A stretch of 64,000 nucleotides of DNA. Source: DASUBV01 sp036501025 (lineage in GTDB: Bacteria > Actinomycetota > Actinomycetes > Streptosporangiales > Streptosporangiaceae). The position numbers and the translations under genes are program-made. Under the pieces are notes generated by a model. It had not been told where the DNA came from. It made no database searches and saw nothing but the letters and a program-made list of their open reading frames with translations. The stretch's first letter is position 1; the number at the start of each line of letters is the position of its first letter. The stretch is taken from NCBI GenBank assembly GCA_036501025.1, contig DASYBB010000096.1, positions 1 to 64,000 of the forward strand, written 5' to 3'. Shown one piece after another: positions 35,579-43,582 of the stretch.

Positions 35579-37200
35579 ACGTCCCTCCGGCGCAGCAGCC
35601 AGATCGCGCCCGCCAGCGCGGCCGCGGCCCAGGCGCACAGGACCGCGTAGCCGTACCAGGGCTGGAGCGGGAAGCAGCCGTGGTAGGGCGAGCAGACGCT
35701 GTCGACCTGGGAGTAGTGCGGGACCGTCGACTGGAGGCTGAACGCCGCGGCCGGGGTGAGCCGCAGCAGCCAGGTGGCCGGGCCCAGCGGCAGCACGATG
35801 GCCAGCACCAGCGGCATCACGACCAGCCCGATGACGGCCGTGACGGCGCCGGCGCCGCGCCGGAATACCGTCCCGGCGGCCAGGGCGAGGACCGCCACGG
35901 CGGCGGCGGTGGCCGCGGTGCCGATGACCACCTGCAGGCCGGTGCCGCTGGTGAGCGCGTAGTCCGTCCAGACCGGCAGCTTCCAGCCGTTGCGCTCGAG
36001 CTCGTGGCCGGCGACCGGGAAGGCGACCGCCGTCCCGATCAGCGCGGCGACGAAGGTGGCCCCGCCCACGACGATGCCCTTGGCCAGCAGGACCCGGCCG
36101 CGGCGCGGGGTGGCGGCGAGGGTCGTCCGGATCAGCGCCCGGCGGTACTCAGCGGTGATGAACACCGCGCCGAGCCCGATGACGGCGATAAGGCCGAACA
36201 GCGTCGTCAGGAAGGCCACGTGCATCGGGTCGATGATCGGCGTGAACGGGGCGATGTCACCGGTGCCGGTGAGCGTGTAGGTCCCGGCGCGGTGGCGGAC
36301 GCCGGGCGCGGGCTGGAACTCATGGCAGCCCCGCCCGCACTTGACGGCCGGGCCGGACCCGGCCGGGCCGCCCGGCACCGGGTCCCCGTCGCTGACCACG
36401 CCATCCGCCCAGGACCGGCCCGCGGTCCCGCCGGTGAGCCGGAGCCCGGTGAAGGCGGCGGCCGCCTGGGTCCGGGTGGAGTACGTGTCGTCGCCGCTGC
36501 CGATTCCCTCGCTGAAGTCCGGTGAGGTGACGAAGGCCCCGGCCTGGGCGGTCGCGGGCAGGCCGGCCACCGCGACCGTGCCGACCCTGGTCCACGCCGA
36601 GCCGGTCGCCGACACCCAGCCGGTGACGGTGTCCCCGGCCCGGGTCAGCCGCAGCCACCGGGCCTGGCCGCCGGCCGCCGCCGGCCCGGCCAGGTCGTGG
36701 CTGAAGCCGTCCTGCATCCGGATCCCGTGGCTGCCGGTCAGCATCACGGCGGCGTAGGCGGCGCCGGACCGGGTGCTGGCCTTGATCATGAGGCCCGCCT
36801 TGGCCCAGGGCTGGGTGGCGAGCGGCGGGCCGAAGCCGAGTGGCGGCGACACATGGCCGGTGCCGTGCAGGTCGTCAACCCGGGCGGTGATGCTGCCGTC
36901 GGCGCCGACGGGCTGGTGCACGAAGGTGAAGGAGTCGAGCACGGCGGTGCCGGACGGGCCGGTGGAGAAGAACCGGCCCTCGACCTCGCAGCCGCGGGCC
37001 GTGCAGGTCTCGGGGTCGTTGGACGTCGCGGTGCTGGCCAGCCAGCTCGGCAGGAGCGCGGTGAGCGCGACGACCGCCACGATGGTGATCGGCCAGCCGC
37101 GGACCGTCCGGAACTTGGTCCATTCCGATCGCAGCAGCTGCCGGAAGCCGTTGCGGGTGACCGGCGCGTCCGGCCGGCGGGACGTGACGGGCGCGGTCAC
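35575..37200 (-). CDS. ABC-2-type permease with large lectin-like extracytoplasmic loop
   Basis: This 541-residue protein starts RQLLRSEWTKFRTVRGWPIT with TM1 at about 36-56. A soluble insert of about 260 residues (about 60-320) follows, then the remaining helices with FITAEYRRALIRTTLAATPRRG. The insert looks like a DUF1349/concanavalin-type beta sandwich (WAKAGLMIKASTRSGAAYAAVMLTGSHG; WLRLTRAGDTVTGWVSATGS). Paired cysteines (TARGCEVEG and CGRGCHEF) may form disulfides outside. The loop faces the exterior and may sense or bind glycan or antibiotic. Coupled by 4-bp overlaps to both neighbours. Confidence 0.82.
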   Translation of the reverse strand: MTAPVTSRRPDAPVTRNGFRQLLRSEWTKFRTVRGWPITIVAVVALTALLPSWLASTATSNDPETCTARGCEVEGRFFSTGPSGTAVLDSFTFVHQPVGADGSITARVDDLHGTGHVSPPLGFGPPLATQPWAKAGLMIKASTRSGAAYAAVMLTGSHGIRMQDGFSHDLAGPAAAGGQARWLRLTRAGDTVTGWVSATGSAWTRVGTVAVAGLPATAQAGAFVTSPDFSEGIGSGDDTYSTRTQAAAAFTGLRLTGGTAGRSWADGVVSDGDPVPGGPAGSGPAVKCGRGCHEFQPAPGVRHRAGTYTLTGTGDIAPFTPIIDPMHVAFLTTLFGLIAVIGLGAVFITAEYRRALIRTTLAATPRRGRVLLAKGIVVGGATFVAALIGTAVAFPVAGHELERNGWKLPVWTDYALTSGTGLQVVIGTAATAAAVAVLALAAGTVFRRGAGAVTAVIGLVVMPLVLAIVLPLGPATWLLRLTPAAAFSLQSTVPHYSQVDSVCSPYHGCFPLQPWYGYAVLCAWAAAALAGAIWLLRRRDV

Positions 37201-38192
37201 CGGCCGGCCTCCGTCCCCGCCGGGGCAGCGGGATTCCCGGCGGCAGCCACGGCGGCCGGGCCGTCCGGCCCGGGGCCGGCGCTCTGCCCGCGGAACTCGA
37301 CCGCGTCCCTGGTCAGCTCCATGTACGCCTCCTCCAGCGTCGCCTGATGGGCGGCCAGCCCGGAGAACGCCACCTCGTGGCTGCCGAGCAGCCCGGCGAT
37401 CTGGGCCGCGCTCAGCCCGGAGACGGCCAGCGTGTCCTGGCCGCTGACGGCGACGGTGCCGCCCGCGTGGGTGAGCACGGTCATCGCCTCGGTGCGGGCC
37501 GTCGTCCTGACCATCACCCGGTCCTTGGAGGCCGCGGCCATCAGCTCGGCCACGCTGGTGTCGGCGAGCAGCTGGCCGCGCCCGATGACCAGCAGGTGAT
37601 CGGCGTTGTCCTGCAGCTCGCTCATCAGGTGGCTGGAGACCAGGACGGCCCGCCCCTGGGCGGCCAGCGACCTCAGCAGCTCGCGCATCCAGACGATGCC
37701 CTCCGGGTCCAGCCCGTTGAACGGCTCGTCGAGCATCAGCATGGGCGGGTCGGCCAGCAGGGCGGCGGCGATCCCGAGCCGCTGCCGCATGCCCAGGGAG
37801 TACCCGCCGGCGCGGCGCCGCCCGGCGCTGCCCAGCCCGGCCAGCTCGATGACCTGGCTGACCCGGCGGGTGCCCAGGCCCTGGGAGTGGGCCAGCCAGA
37901 GCAGGTGGTCCCGGCCGCGGCGGCTGGGCTGCAGCGCGTCGGCATCGAGCAGCGCGCCCAGGTGACTGAGCGGGTGGCGCAGGCTGGCATAGCGCTGGCC
38001 GCCGACCAGGGCCGTGCCCTCGTCGGGGTCGTCCAGGCCCAGGATGACCCGCATGGTGGTGGACTTGCCGGCCCCGTTGGGGCCGACGAATCCGGTGACC
38101 TCTCCCGGCTTGACCAGGAAGGAAAGGCCGTCCAGGGCAGTAACCGGGCCGTACCGCTTGCGCAGCCCGGCGACCTCGATCGTGGCGTCCAT
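37197..38192 (-). CDS. ABC transporter ATP-binding protein (exporter)
   Basis: This 331-residue ATPase has Walker A GPNGAGKST, signature YSLGMRQRLGIAAAL, Walker B LMLDEPFNGLDPEG and H-loop SSHLMSE. It is of the CcmA/BcrA-type exporter group. Its C-terminal tail after about residue 305 is Ala/Pro/Gly-rich. First gene of the operon 38192 to 34805; its ATG region faces the divergent histidine kinase. Such ABC plus two-component pairs often export or detoxify cell-envelope antibiotics. Confidence 0.88.
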   Translation of the reverse strand: MDATIEVAGLRKRYGPVTALDGLSFLVKPGEVTGFVGPNGAGKSTTMRVILGLDDPDEGTALVGGQRYASLRHPLSHLGALLDADALQPSRRGRDHLLWLAHSQGLGTRRVSQVIELAGLGSAGRRRAGGYSLGMRQRLGIAAALLADPPMLMLDEPFNGLDPEGIVWMRELLRSLAAQGRAVLVSSHLMSELQDNADHLLVIGRGQLLADTSVAELMAAASKDRVMVRTTARTEAMTVLTHAGGTVAVSGQDTLAVSGLSAAQIAGLLGSHEVAFSGLAAHQATLEEAYMELTRDAVEFRGQSAGPGPDGPAAVAAAGNPAAPAGTEAGR

Positions 38193-38368
38193 GCCGGACA
38201 GGCTATGGAGCCGGGGGCGGCACCGTCGTCCCGCGCCAGCGCCGCTTTAGGCCTCGCGTGACGGGGGACTCCGGGGCCGGCCCGTCCCTCGCGCGAGGGA
38301 TGGCGGCAGGGTCCCGGTTCCCGCGCGCGGGGACGCCACCGCCGCCGCGAGCGGCGACAATGGGCGTC

Positions 38369-39586
38369 ATGGACACAGGCGGCGAGCGCCGCGAGCGCCG
38401 GGAGCGCTGGGATCAGGCGGCCCGGCGCGCCGCCGCGTACCCGCGGGCGCCGGTGGTCGCCGCCGTGGTGCTCGCCCTGGCCGCCGTGGTCCAGGCGGCC
38501 GCGCAGGTCCCGCGGTCCGCTCCGGCCGGCGCGGGCATCAGCGCCGGCGAGGTGATCGCCGTGGTCGTGCTGGCGGCGGCCGGGACGCTGCCCCTCGGCC
38601 TGCTGTGGGCGCAGCCGCGCGTCCTCGCCGTGCTGCTCGCGGTGACGGCCGTGGTTTCGGTGGCGCTGGCCCGCGACTTCACCGCGGCCGCCCTGGTCGC
38701 GGTGCTGATCTCCCTGGCCCGGCTCGGCGCCCGCCGCGCGCAGCTGCCGGCCGGCCTGATCTGCGCGGTCTTCCTGCTGCTGGCGCTGCTGGAGGCGGGC
38801 CGCCATGACGTCCCCCGGACGGCGGTCCTGCTGGCCGGGGCCGCGCCGCTGGCGGCATGGGCCGGCTACGCCCGGCGGGTCGGGGCCGAGACCGCCGCCC
38901 AGACCGCCGAGCGGGCGGCCATCGCCGGCTCGCTGCTGGAGCACTCCGCCCGCGGCGAGCGCGCCCGGATCAGCCGGGAACTGCATGACGTGGTCGCGCA
39001 CCACATCTCGATGATCTCGGTGCAGGCCGAGACGGCCCGGCTGACCACGCCTGGCCTGCCCGCCGCCGGCGCCCAGCGGCTGTCCGCCATCGGCGACACC
39101 GCGCGGGCCGCCCTGACCGAGATGCGCCGCCTCCTGGGCGTGCTGCGCGAGGACACCGGTGACGAGCCCGCCCAGCGTCAGCCGCAGCCCGGGCTGAGCC
39201 AGCTCGCCGTGCTGCTCGACGAGGCCAGGGACGCCTCCGGAACGGGCATCCGGCTGATCATCAGCGGCTGGGTGGCCCCGCTGGACCCGGGCGTCGAGCT
39301 GGCCGGCTACCGGATCATCCAGGAGGCGCTGACCAACTCCCGGCGGCACGCGCCCGGTGCGGCGGTCGATGTCGAGCTGCGCTATCTCGGCGGCCAGCTG
39401 CACCTGCGGGTGCGGGACAACGGCCCCGGCCCGCCGGCGGGCCGGCCCGGCGGCGGCCACGGGCTGACCGGGATGGCCGAGCGCGCTGCCGCCGTCGGGG
39501 GCCGGCTGCATACCGACTACGCGGCGGGCGGCGGCTTCCTGGTCGAGGCCTGGCTGCCGGCCACCGCCGAGGAGGCGGTGGCGTGA
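38369..39586 (+). CDS. NarL-type sensor histidine kinase
   Basis: This protein of about 405 residues has an N-terminal membrane region of 4-5 helices (about 20-185), the HisKA_3 phosphoacceptor helix with His in ISRELHDVVAHHISMI, and a HATPase domain (IIQEALTNSRRHAPG, VRDNGPGPP, GLTGMAERAAAVGG). It has no large outer domain, so it is an intramembrane-sensing type. ATG at 38369 (MDTGGERR) is favoured; ATG 38360 is also possible. It overlaps the response regulator by 4 bp. Confidence 0.88.
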   Translation: MDTGGERRERRERWDQAARRAAAYPRAPVVAAVVLALAAVVQAAAQVPRSAPAGAGISAGEVIAVVVLAAAGTLPLGLLWAQPRVLAVLLAVTAVVSVALARDFTAAALVAVLISLARLGARRAQLPAGLICAVFLLLALLEAGRHDVPRTAVLLAGAAPLAAWAGYARRVGAETAAQTAERAAIAGSLLEHSARGERARISRELHDVVAHHISMISVQAETARLTTPGLPAAGAQRLSAIGDTARAALTEMRRLLGVLREDTGDEPAQRQPQPGLSQLAVLLDEARDASGTGIRLIISGWVAPLDPGVELAGYRIIQEALTNSRRHAPGAAVDVELRYLGGQLHLRVRDNGPGPPAGRPGGGHGLTGMAERAAAVGGRLHTDYAAGGGFLVEAWLPATAEEAVA

Positions 39587-40284
39587 CCGGCACCCAGCCC
39601 GCCGTGCGGATCGTCGTGGCTGACGATCAGCAGGTCGTGCGGGCCGGCTTCGCGGCGCTGCTGGCCACCCAGGACGACTTTGCCGTGGTCGGGACCGCCC
39701 GAGACGGCGCCGAGGCGGTCCGGCTGGGCGGCGAGCTGCGGGCGGACGTCGTGCTGATGGACGTCCGGATGCCGGGCACCGACGGCATCGAGGCGACCCG
39801 GCAGCTGGTGTCCGGCCGTGAGGACGGGCCCCGGGTGCTCATCCTGACCACCTTCGACCTGGACGACTACGTCTTCGACGCGCTCCGCGCGGGCGCGAGC
39901 GGCTTCCTGCTCAAGGACGTGACCGCCGAGCGGCTGTTCGAGGCGGTGCGGGTGGTGGCGGGGGGCGAGGCGCTGCTGGCCCCGGCCGTGACCCGGCGGC
40001 TCATCATCGAGTTCGCCCGGCTGAAGGCGAGCCCGCCGGCGGCGGCCTACCCGCAGCTGGCCAGCCTGACCCCGCGCGAGACCGAGGTGCTGGGCCTGAT
40101 CGCCGCGGGCCTGTCCAACCAGCAGATCGCCGCCCGCCTCGTGGTCACCGACGAGACCGTCAAGACCCATGTCAGCCGGGTGCTCCGCAAGCTGGAGCTG
40201 CGCGACCGCACGCAGGCCGTCATCGCTGCCTACGAGTCGGGCCTGGTCGTCCCCGGCCGGCATGACGAGCCCGGCCCGGCCTGA
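39583..40284 (+). CDS. NarL/FixJ-family response regulator
   Basis: This 233-residue regulator has a receiver domain (VVADDQQVVRAGF; phospho-Asp in VVLMDVRMPGTDG; Lys in FLLKDVTAE) and a LuxR-type HTH (LTPRETEVLGLIAAGLSNQQ, TVKTHVSRVLRKLELRDRTQ). It works with the preceding kinase. The adjacent divergent ABC exporter is the natural target. Confidence 0.9.
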   Translation: MTGTQPAVRIVVADDQQVVRAGFAALLATQDDFAVVGTARDGAEAVRLGGELRADVVLMDVRMPGTDGIEATRQLVSGREDGPRVLILTTFDLDDYVFDALRAGASGFLLKDVTAERLFEAVRVVAGGEALLAPAVTRRLIIEFARLKASPPAAAYPQLASLTPRETEVLGLIAAGLSNQQIAARLVVTDETVKTHVSRVLRKLELRDRTQAVIAAYESGLVVPGRHDEPGPA

Positions 40285-40313
40285 CCCGCCCGGCCGAGGG
40301 GAGGGACCTCGTC

Positions 40314-40535
40314 GTGGACACCACTTCGGGACCGCCTTACGGGAGATCGGTGCCGCAGAAAGAAGCGATGGGAAGACGGGTGGCTGTCGTGCTTTACGTG
40401 CTCGCACTGGTAGCCGTCGTGGTCGGCGTGGACGTCCTGTTCCTCAGGAACGAGCTCTGGGAGCGGCTGGCGGTAAACGTGGGAATTGCCGGGGTGTTCG
40501 GGGCCTTCGGCTTCAGGTTCCTGAAGCGCCCGTGA
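40314..40535 (+). CDS. Small two-helix membrane protein
   Basis: The 73-residue protein has hydrophobic segments VAVVLYVLALVAVVVGVDVL and VNVGIAGVFGAFGF joined by a charged loop (RNELWERLA), and ends KRP. GTG at 40314 follows GAGGGGAGGGA; an ATG at 40368 (MGRRVAVV) would give the core alone. It lies 29 bp after the response regulator and may be cotranscribed. Function unknown. Confidence 0.6.
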   Translation: MDTTSGPPYGRSVPQKEAMGRRVAVVLYVLALVAVVVGVDVLFLRNELWERLAVNVGIAGVFGAFGFRFLKRP

Positions 40536-40877
40536 GCGCGGCGGGAGTCATCGCGGTTTCACGGCGGTTTCACCCGGGATCGAGTAGCGGGGTCGTCCGC
40601 ACGTCCTTGCCTTGCCTCGCGGGCATGGGGTCGGCCCAGGTCGCCCTGGTCTGCGTATGGCGGCTGGTGACGATGGTGCGACGCGGCACGGTGTTCTCCG
40701 ATGCCGCGTTCCGGTACGTGGATGTCGTGAGGCGGCACGCTTCGCCGCGCTCGCCGCGCTCTGCGAGGTGCTCAGCTGCCAGCCGGGCGACCGGCTGCGC
40801 TCCGAGCCCGCGGACGCCGGTGATGCCGGCGGCTGAGCTGGGCGCCCGCCGCCCGTCCGCTCCGGAGAACGGGCAGG
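40536..40877. other. Intergenic region with a possible HTH remnant
   Basis: A plus-strand frame at 40612-40836 ends FAALAALCEVLSCQPGDRL, which resembles the last helices of a YozG-like Cro/C1 regulator (CEVLxCQPGDLL). The rest of the frame does not match, so it is at most a decayed fragment. Nothing else was recognised. Confidence 0.35.
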
Positions 40878-41459
40878 TCAGGGCAGCAGGCGGCGGTAGC
40901 GGCTGGCGTGGAAGACCAGGGGCGGAACAGCCGGATCGGCGTCCAGCTCGTGCACGCGCAGCAGGATCATCTCGTGGTCGCCGGCCGGGACCGCCGTTTC
41001 GACGCTGCAGTCGAGCCACGCGCTGGCTCCCTCGACCAGGACGGCGCCGTCCGCGGTCGCGCGCCAGTCCAGCCGGGCGAAGCGGTCGGGCCCGGCCGCC
41101 GCGAGCTGGCGGCTGGCCTGCTCCTGGTGCGCGCCGAGCACGCTGATGCCGAGCCGGCGGGCCCGCCCGAGGCGCGGCCAGGTGCGCGAGCCGCGGGCGA
41201 TGCAGACCGACACGATCGGCGGGTCAAGGGAGACCGAGGTGAAGGAGCTGGCGGCCAGGCCGAGCGGCATGCCCCCGGCCAGCGCCGCGACTGCCGTGAC
41301 CCCGGTGGGGAACGCGCCGAAGACGCGGCGCAGCTCGGCCTCGTCATGAATCCGCAGCAGCCCGGGCCGGCCGGTGCCGCGCGGAACCGCCGCAGCGGCG
41401 GCCGCGGCGGCCGGCGGCAGGTCAGCGGCGTGGCTGCCGTCGGCGCATGCGATGGTCAT
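40878..41459 (-). CDS. Flavin reductase (FMN-dependent, SsuE/HpaC-like)
   Basis: This 193-residue split-barrel flavin reductase has LRRVFGAFPTGVTAVAAL, AASSFTSVSLDPPIVSVCI and GDHEMILLRVHEL, the conserved family blocks. It would supply FMNH2 to the monooxygenase SsuD encoded at 44643. ATG at 41459 (MTIAC) is chosen. It is divergent from the ssuCBAD operon, and the shared 483-bp region holds inverted repeats and a leader peptide, so both sides may respond to sulfur supply. Confidence 0.82.
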   Translation of the reverse strand: MTIACADGSHAADLPPAAAAAAAAVPRGTGRPGLLRIHDEAELRRVFGAFPTGVTAVAALAGGMPLGLAASSFTSVSLDPPIVSVCIARGSRTWPRLGRARRLGISVLGAHQEQASRQLAAAGPDRFARLDWRATADGAVLVEGASAWLDCSVETAVPAGDHEMILLRVHELDADPAVPPLVFHASRYRRLLP

Positions 41460-41504
41460 GGCGTCCCCTTGGCTCGCGGGCGGGCGGCGGCCTGATTCCT
41501 GCAA

Positions 41505-41525
41505 TGTCTACCAAAATAATAGACA
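41505..41525. promoter_or_regulatory. Inverted repeat upstream of the flavin reductase gene
   Basis: TGTCTA (41505-41510) and TAGACA (41520-41525) are separated by nine AT-rich bases, 46 bp before the reductase start. It is the only AT-rich patch nearby and is a candidate operator or promoter. Confidence 0.4.
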
Positions 41526-41611
41526 AGACCCGTGCCGTCCAGGAGTGAGGCATGGCGCCCGATCGGTCACGCCCGGGAAGCCGGGGGCCGCGCCCGGCAT
41601 TCTCGCTTATG

Positions 41612-41628
41612 CCTATTGACTTCATAGG
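41612..41628 (+). promoter_or_regulatory. Candidate sulfur-regulator operator/promoter for ssu operon
   Basis: CCTAT-N7-ATAGG is an inverted repeat overlapping a -35-like TTGACT, 23 bp before the leader peptide start. Its size and position fit an Rrf2/CymR-type site controlling sulfur genes. The regulator is not in the window. Confidence 0.4.
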
Positions 41629-41650
41629 GATTAGTCGGCAGCATGGGGTT

Positions 41651-41758
41651 ATGAGCTGCCGACAGCGACTGGTCTCCCGCCGGCATGTCGACCTCCGTCG
41701 CCAGGCGAGCTCGATGTGTCGCAGGGCGGGCCCGCTCCCCGGGGCGCAGCCCGCCTGA
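41651..41758 (+). CDS. Cysteine-containing leader peptide upstream of ssu operon
   Basis: The 35-residue peptide MSCRQRLVSRRHVDLRRQAS continues SMCRRAGPLPGAQPA. The core LVSRRHVDLxRxxSxxCRR is the signature of actinobacterial putative leader peptides found before sulfur-assimilation genes. Ribosome progress at the Cys codon is thought to attenuate downstream expression when cysteine is plentiful. The 184-bp GC-rich gap to ssuC could fold into the attenuator. The short length and the context make a structural role unlikely. Confidence 0.7.
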   Translation: MSCRQRLVSRRHVDLRRQASSMCRRAGPLPGAQPA

Positions 41759-41942
41759 CCGTCATGACCGGGCGACGCGGCCCGGTTCCGCCCCGGCCCG
41801 TGCCCGGCGCTGGCCGGGGGATGTTCCGCATCCGGGCCGTTCCCGCCACCCGCCGCCGGACGCGCGGTCCCGGGCCATGCGCCCATGCGCGGACCCGGTC
41901 CCCCCAGTGCCCACCAGGCTCCCTGACGAATGAGGTGTTCGC

Positions 41943-42845
41943 GTGTCCGCACCCAGATCCGTGGCGCTCGCGCCCGGCCAGACCGCCGAGCCGGCGCCGC
42001 CCGGCCGGGCCGGCCTGGCCGCCGGCCCGGCTGCCCCGGAAGCCGCCGCCGCCCCCAGCGGGCGGCCGCCGCACGGCGCGGCGCTGCTGCGGCTGATCAG
42101 CCCGGTGGCCGTGCTGGCCCTCTGGCAGCTCGTCAGCTCGGCCGGGATCATCTCAGCGGACAAGCTGCCGCCGCCCACCCAGGTCTGGAGCACCGCGGTA
42201 TCGCTGGTCACCAGCGCCTCGCCGGCGTACGGGTCGCTGCAGGGCAACCTGCTGGCCTCGCTGGACCGGGTCGCGATCGGATTCGGGTGCGGCGCGGTGG
42301 CGGCGATCGTCCTGGCCGTCGCGGCCGGGCTCAGCCGGCTGGGCGAGAACGCGGTCGACCCGCTGATGCAGATGCTCCGCACGCTCCCGCTGTTCGGGCT
42401 GATCCCGGTGTTCATCGTGTGGTTCGGCATCGGCCAGCTGCCCAAGATCCTGCTCATCGCGATCGGCTCCGGGATCCCGCTGTACCTGAACACGTTCTCG
42501 GGCATCCGGAACGTGGACGCCAAGCTCGGTGAGCTGGGCCAGGTCCTGCACCTGCGGCGGCGGGAGCTGATCGGCCAGATCGTGCTGCCCGGCGCCCTGC
42601 CGCAGGTGCTGGTGGGCCTGCGCCAGAGCCTGGCCGTGGCCTGGCTCGCGCTGGTCGTGGCCGAGCAGTTCAATACGAGTGCCGGGCTGGGCTTCATGAT
42701 CAGCCAGGGCACCCAGTTCAACCGGAACGACGTGATCTTCGTCGCGCTCCTCATCTACTGCGTCCTCGGGCTGCTTACCGACTCCCTGGTCCGGCTGGCC
42801 GAGAGGAGGGCCCTGTCATGGCGGCGCAGCTTCACGGCCCGGTAA
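41943..42845 (+). CDS. ssuC: Sulfonate/taurine-type ABC transporter permease
   Basis: This 300-residue membrane protein has an Ala/Pro-rich N-terminus (1-45), about six helices, and the family features LPPPTQVWSTAVSLV and LGELGQVLHLRRRELIGQIV (EAA loop), followed by LPGALPQVLVGLRQSLAVAW. It forms the channel for aliphatic sulfonate import. GTG at 41943 gives the fullest match. It overlaps ssuB by 28 bp. The leader peptide at 41651 lies upstream on the same strand. Confidence 0.85.
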   Translation: MSAPRSVALAPGQTAEPAPPGRAGLAAGPAAPEAAAAPSGRPPHGAALLRLISPVAVLALWQLVSSAGIISADKLPPPTQVWSTAVSLVTSASPAYGSLQGNLLASLDRVAIGFGCGAVAAIVLAVAAGLSRLGENAVDPLMQMLRTLPLFGLIPVFIVWFGIGQLPKILLIAIGSGIPLYLNTFSGIRNVDAKLGELGQVLHLRRRELIGQIVLPGALPQVLVGLRQSLAVAWLALVVAEQFNTSAGLGFMISQGTQFNRNDVIFVALLIYCVLGLLTDSLVRLAERRALSWRRSFTAR

Positions 42846-43582
42846 CGGCCGCCCTGGGCGGCCCCGGCCCGGGCGCCGCCGGGCCGGCCGCCAGGATCCG
42901 CGGGCTGTCCCGGGCGTTCGGCGGGCGCACGGTGCTCGACGGCCTCGATCTCGACATCGCGCCGGGCGAGTTCGTCGCGATGATCGGGCGCAGCGGGTCC
43001 GGCAAGTCCACCCTGCTGCGGGCGCTGGCCGGGCTCGACCGCGAGATCACCGGAGAGGTCCAGGTCAGCGGGACCACAGCGGTGGCCTTCCAGGAACCGC
43101 GCCTGGTGCCCTGGAAGCGGGTCGCCGCCAACGTGCGCCTCGGGCTGAGGACGGCGGACCCGTCGGCGCTGGCGGACGCGGCCCTCGCCGAGGTCGGGCT
43201 GGCCGACCGTGCCGGCGCCTGGCCGCTCACGCTGTCCGGCGGCGAGGCCCAGCGGGCGTCCCTGGCCCGGGCGCTGGTGCGCGAGCCCCGGCTGCTGCTC
43301 CTGGACGAGCCGTTCAGCGCGCTGGACGCGCTCACCACCATCGCCATGCACCAGCTCGTGCTGCGGCTGTGGGCGCAGCACCGCCCGGCGGTGCTGCTGG
43401 TGACCCATGACGTGGACGAGGCGCTCGCGCTGGCCGACCGGGTCCTGGTCCTGGCCGAGGGCCGGATCGGCTACTCGGGCGAGATCGACGCGCCGCGGCC
43501 CCGTGACCGCGACCACCCCGACCTGATTACCCGCCGGGCCGAGCTCCTGGCCGAGCTCGGCGTTACGAAAGGAACCGCATGA
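42818..43582 (+). CDS. ssuB: Sulfonate ABC transporter ATP-binding protein
   Basis: This 254-residue ATPase of the nitrate/sulfonate/taurine group has Walker A GRSGSGKST, Q-loop AFQEPRLVPWKRV (the EPRLLPW motif typical of SsuB), signature LSGGEAQRASLARAL, Walker B LLLDEPFSALDA and H-loop VTHDVDEA. It energises the SsuC channel. It overlaps ssuA by 4 bp. Confidence 0.9.
   Translation: MAAQLHGPVTAALGGPGPGAAGPAARIRGLSRAFGGRTVLDGLDLDIAPGEFVAMIGRSGSGKSTLLRALAGLDREITGEVQVSGTTAVAFQEPRLVPWKRVAANVRLGLRTADPSALADAALAEVGLADRAGAWPLTLSGGEAQRASLARALVREPRLLLLDEPFSALDALTTIAMHQLVLRLWAQHRPAVLLVTHDVDEALALADRVLVLAEGRIGYSGEIDAPRPRDRDHPDLITRRAELLAELGVTKGTA

Noticed and set aside
40612..40836. A 74-codon regulator gene
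   Set aside because: Only the last 20 residues look like a Cro/C1 HTH; the rest has no match, so it is recorded as a possible remnant, not as a gene.
41552..41758. A longer 68-residue version of the leader peptide
   Set aside because: The extra N-terminal part covers the promoter and inverted repeat and does not resemble known leader peptides; the ATG at 41651 matches them.
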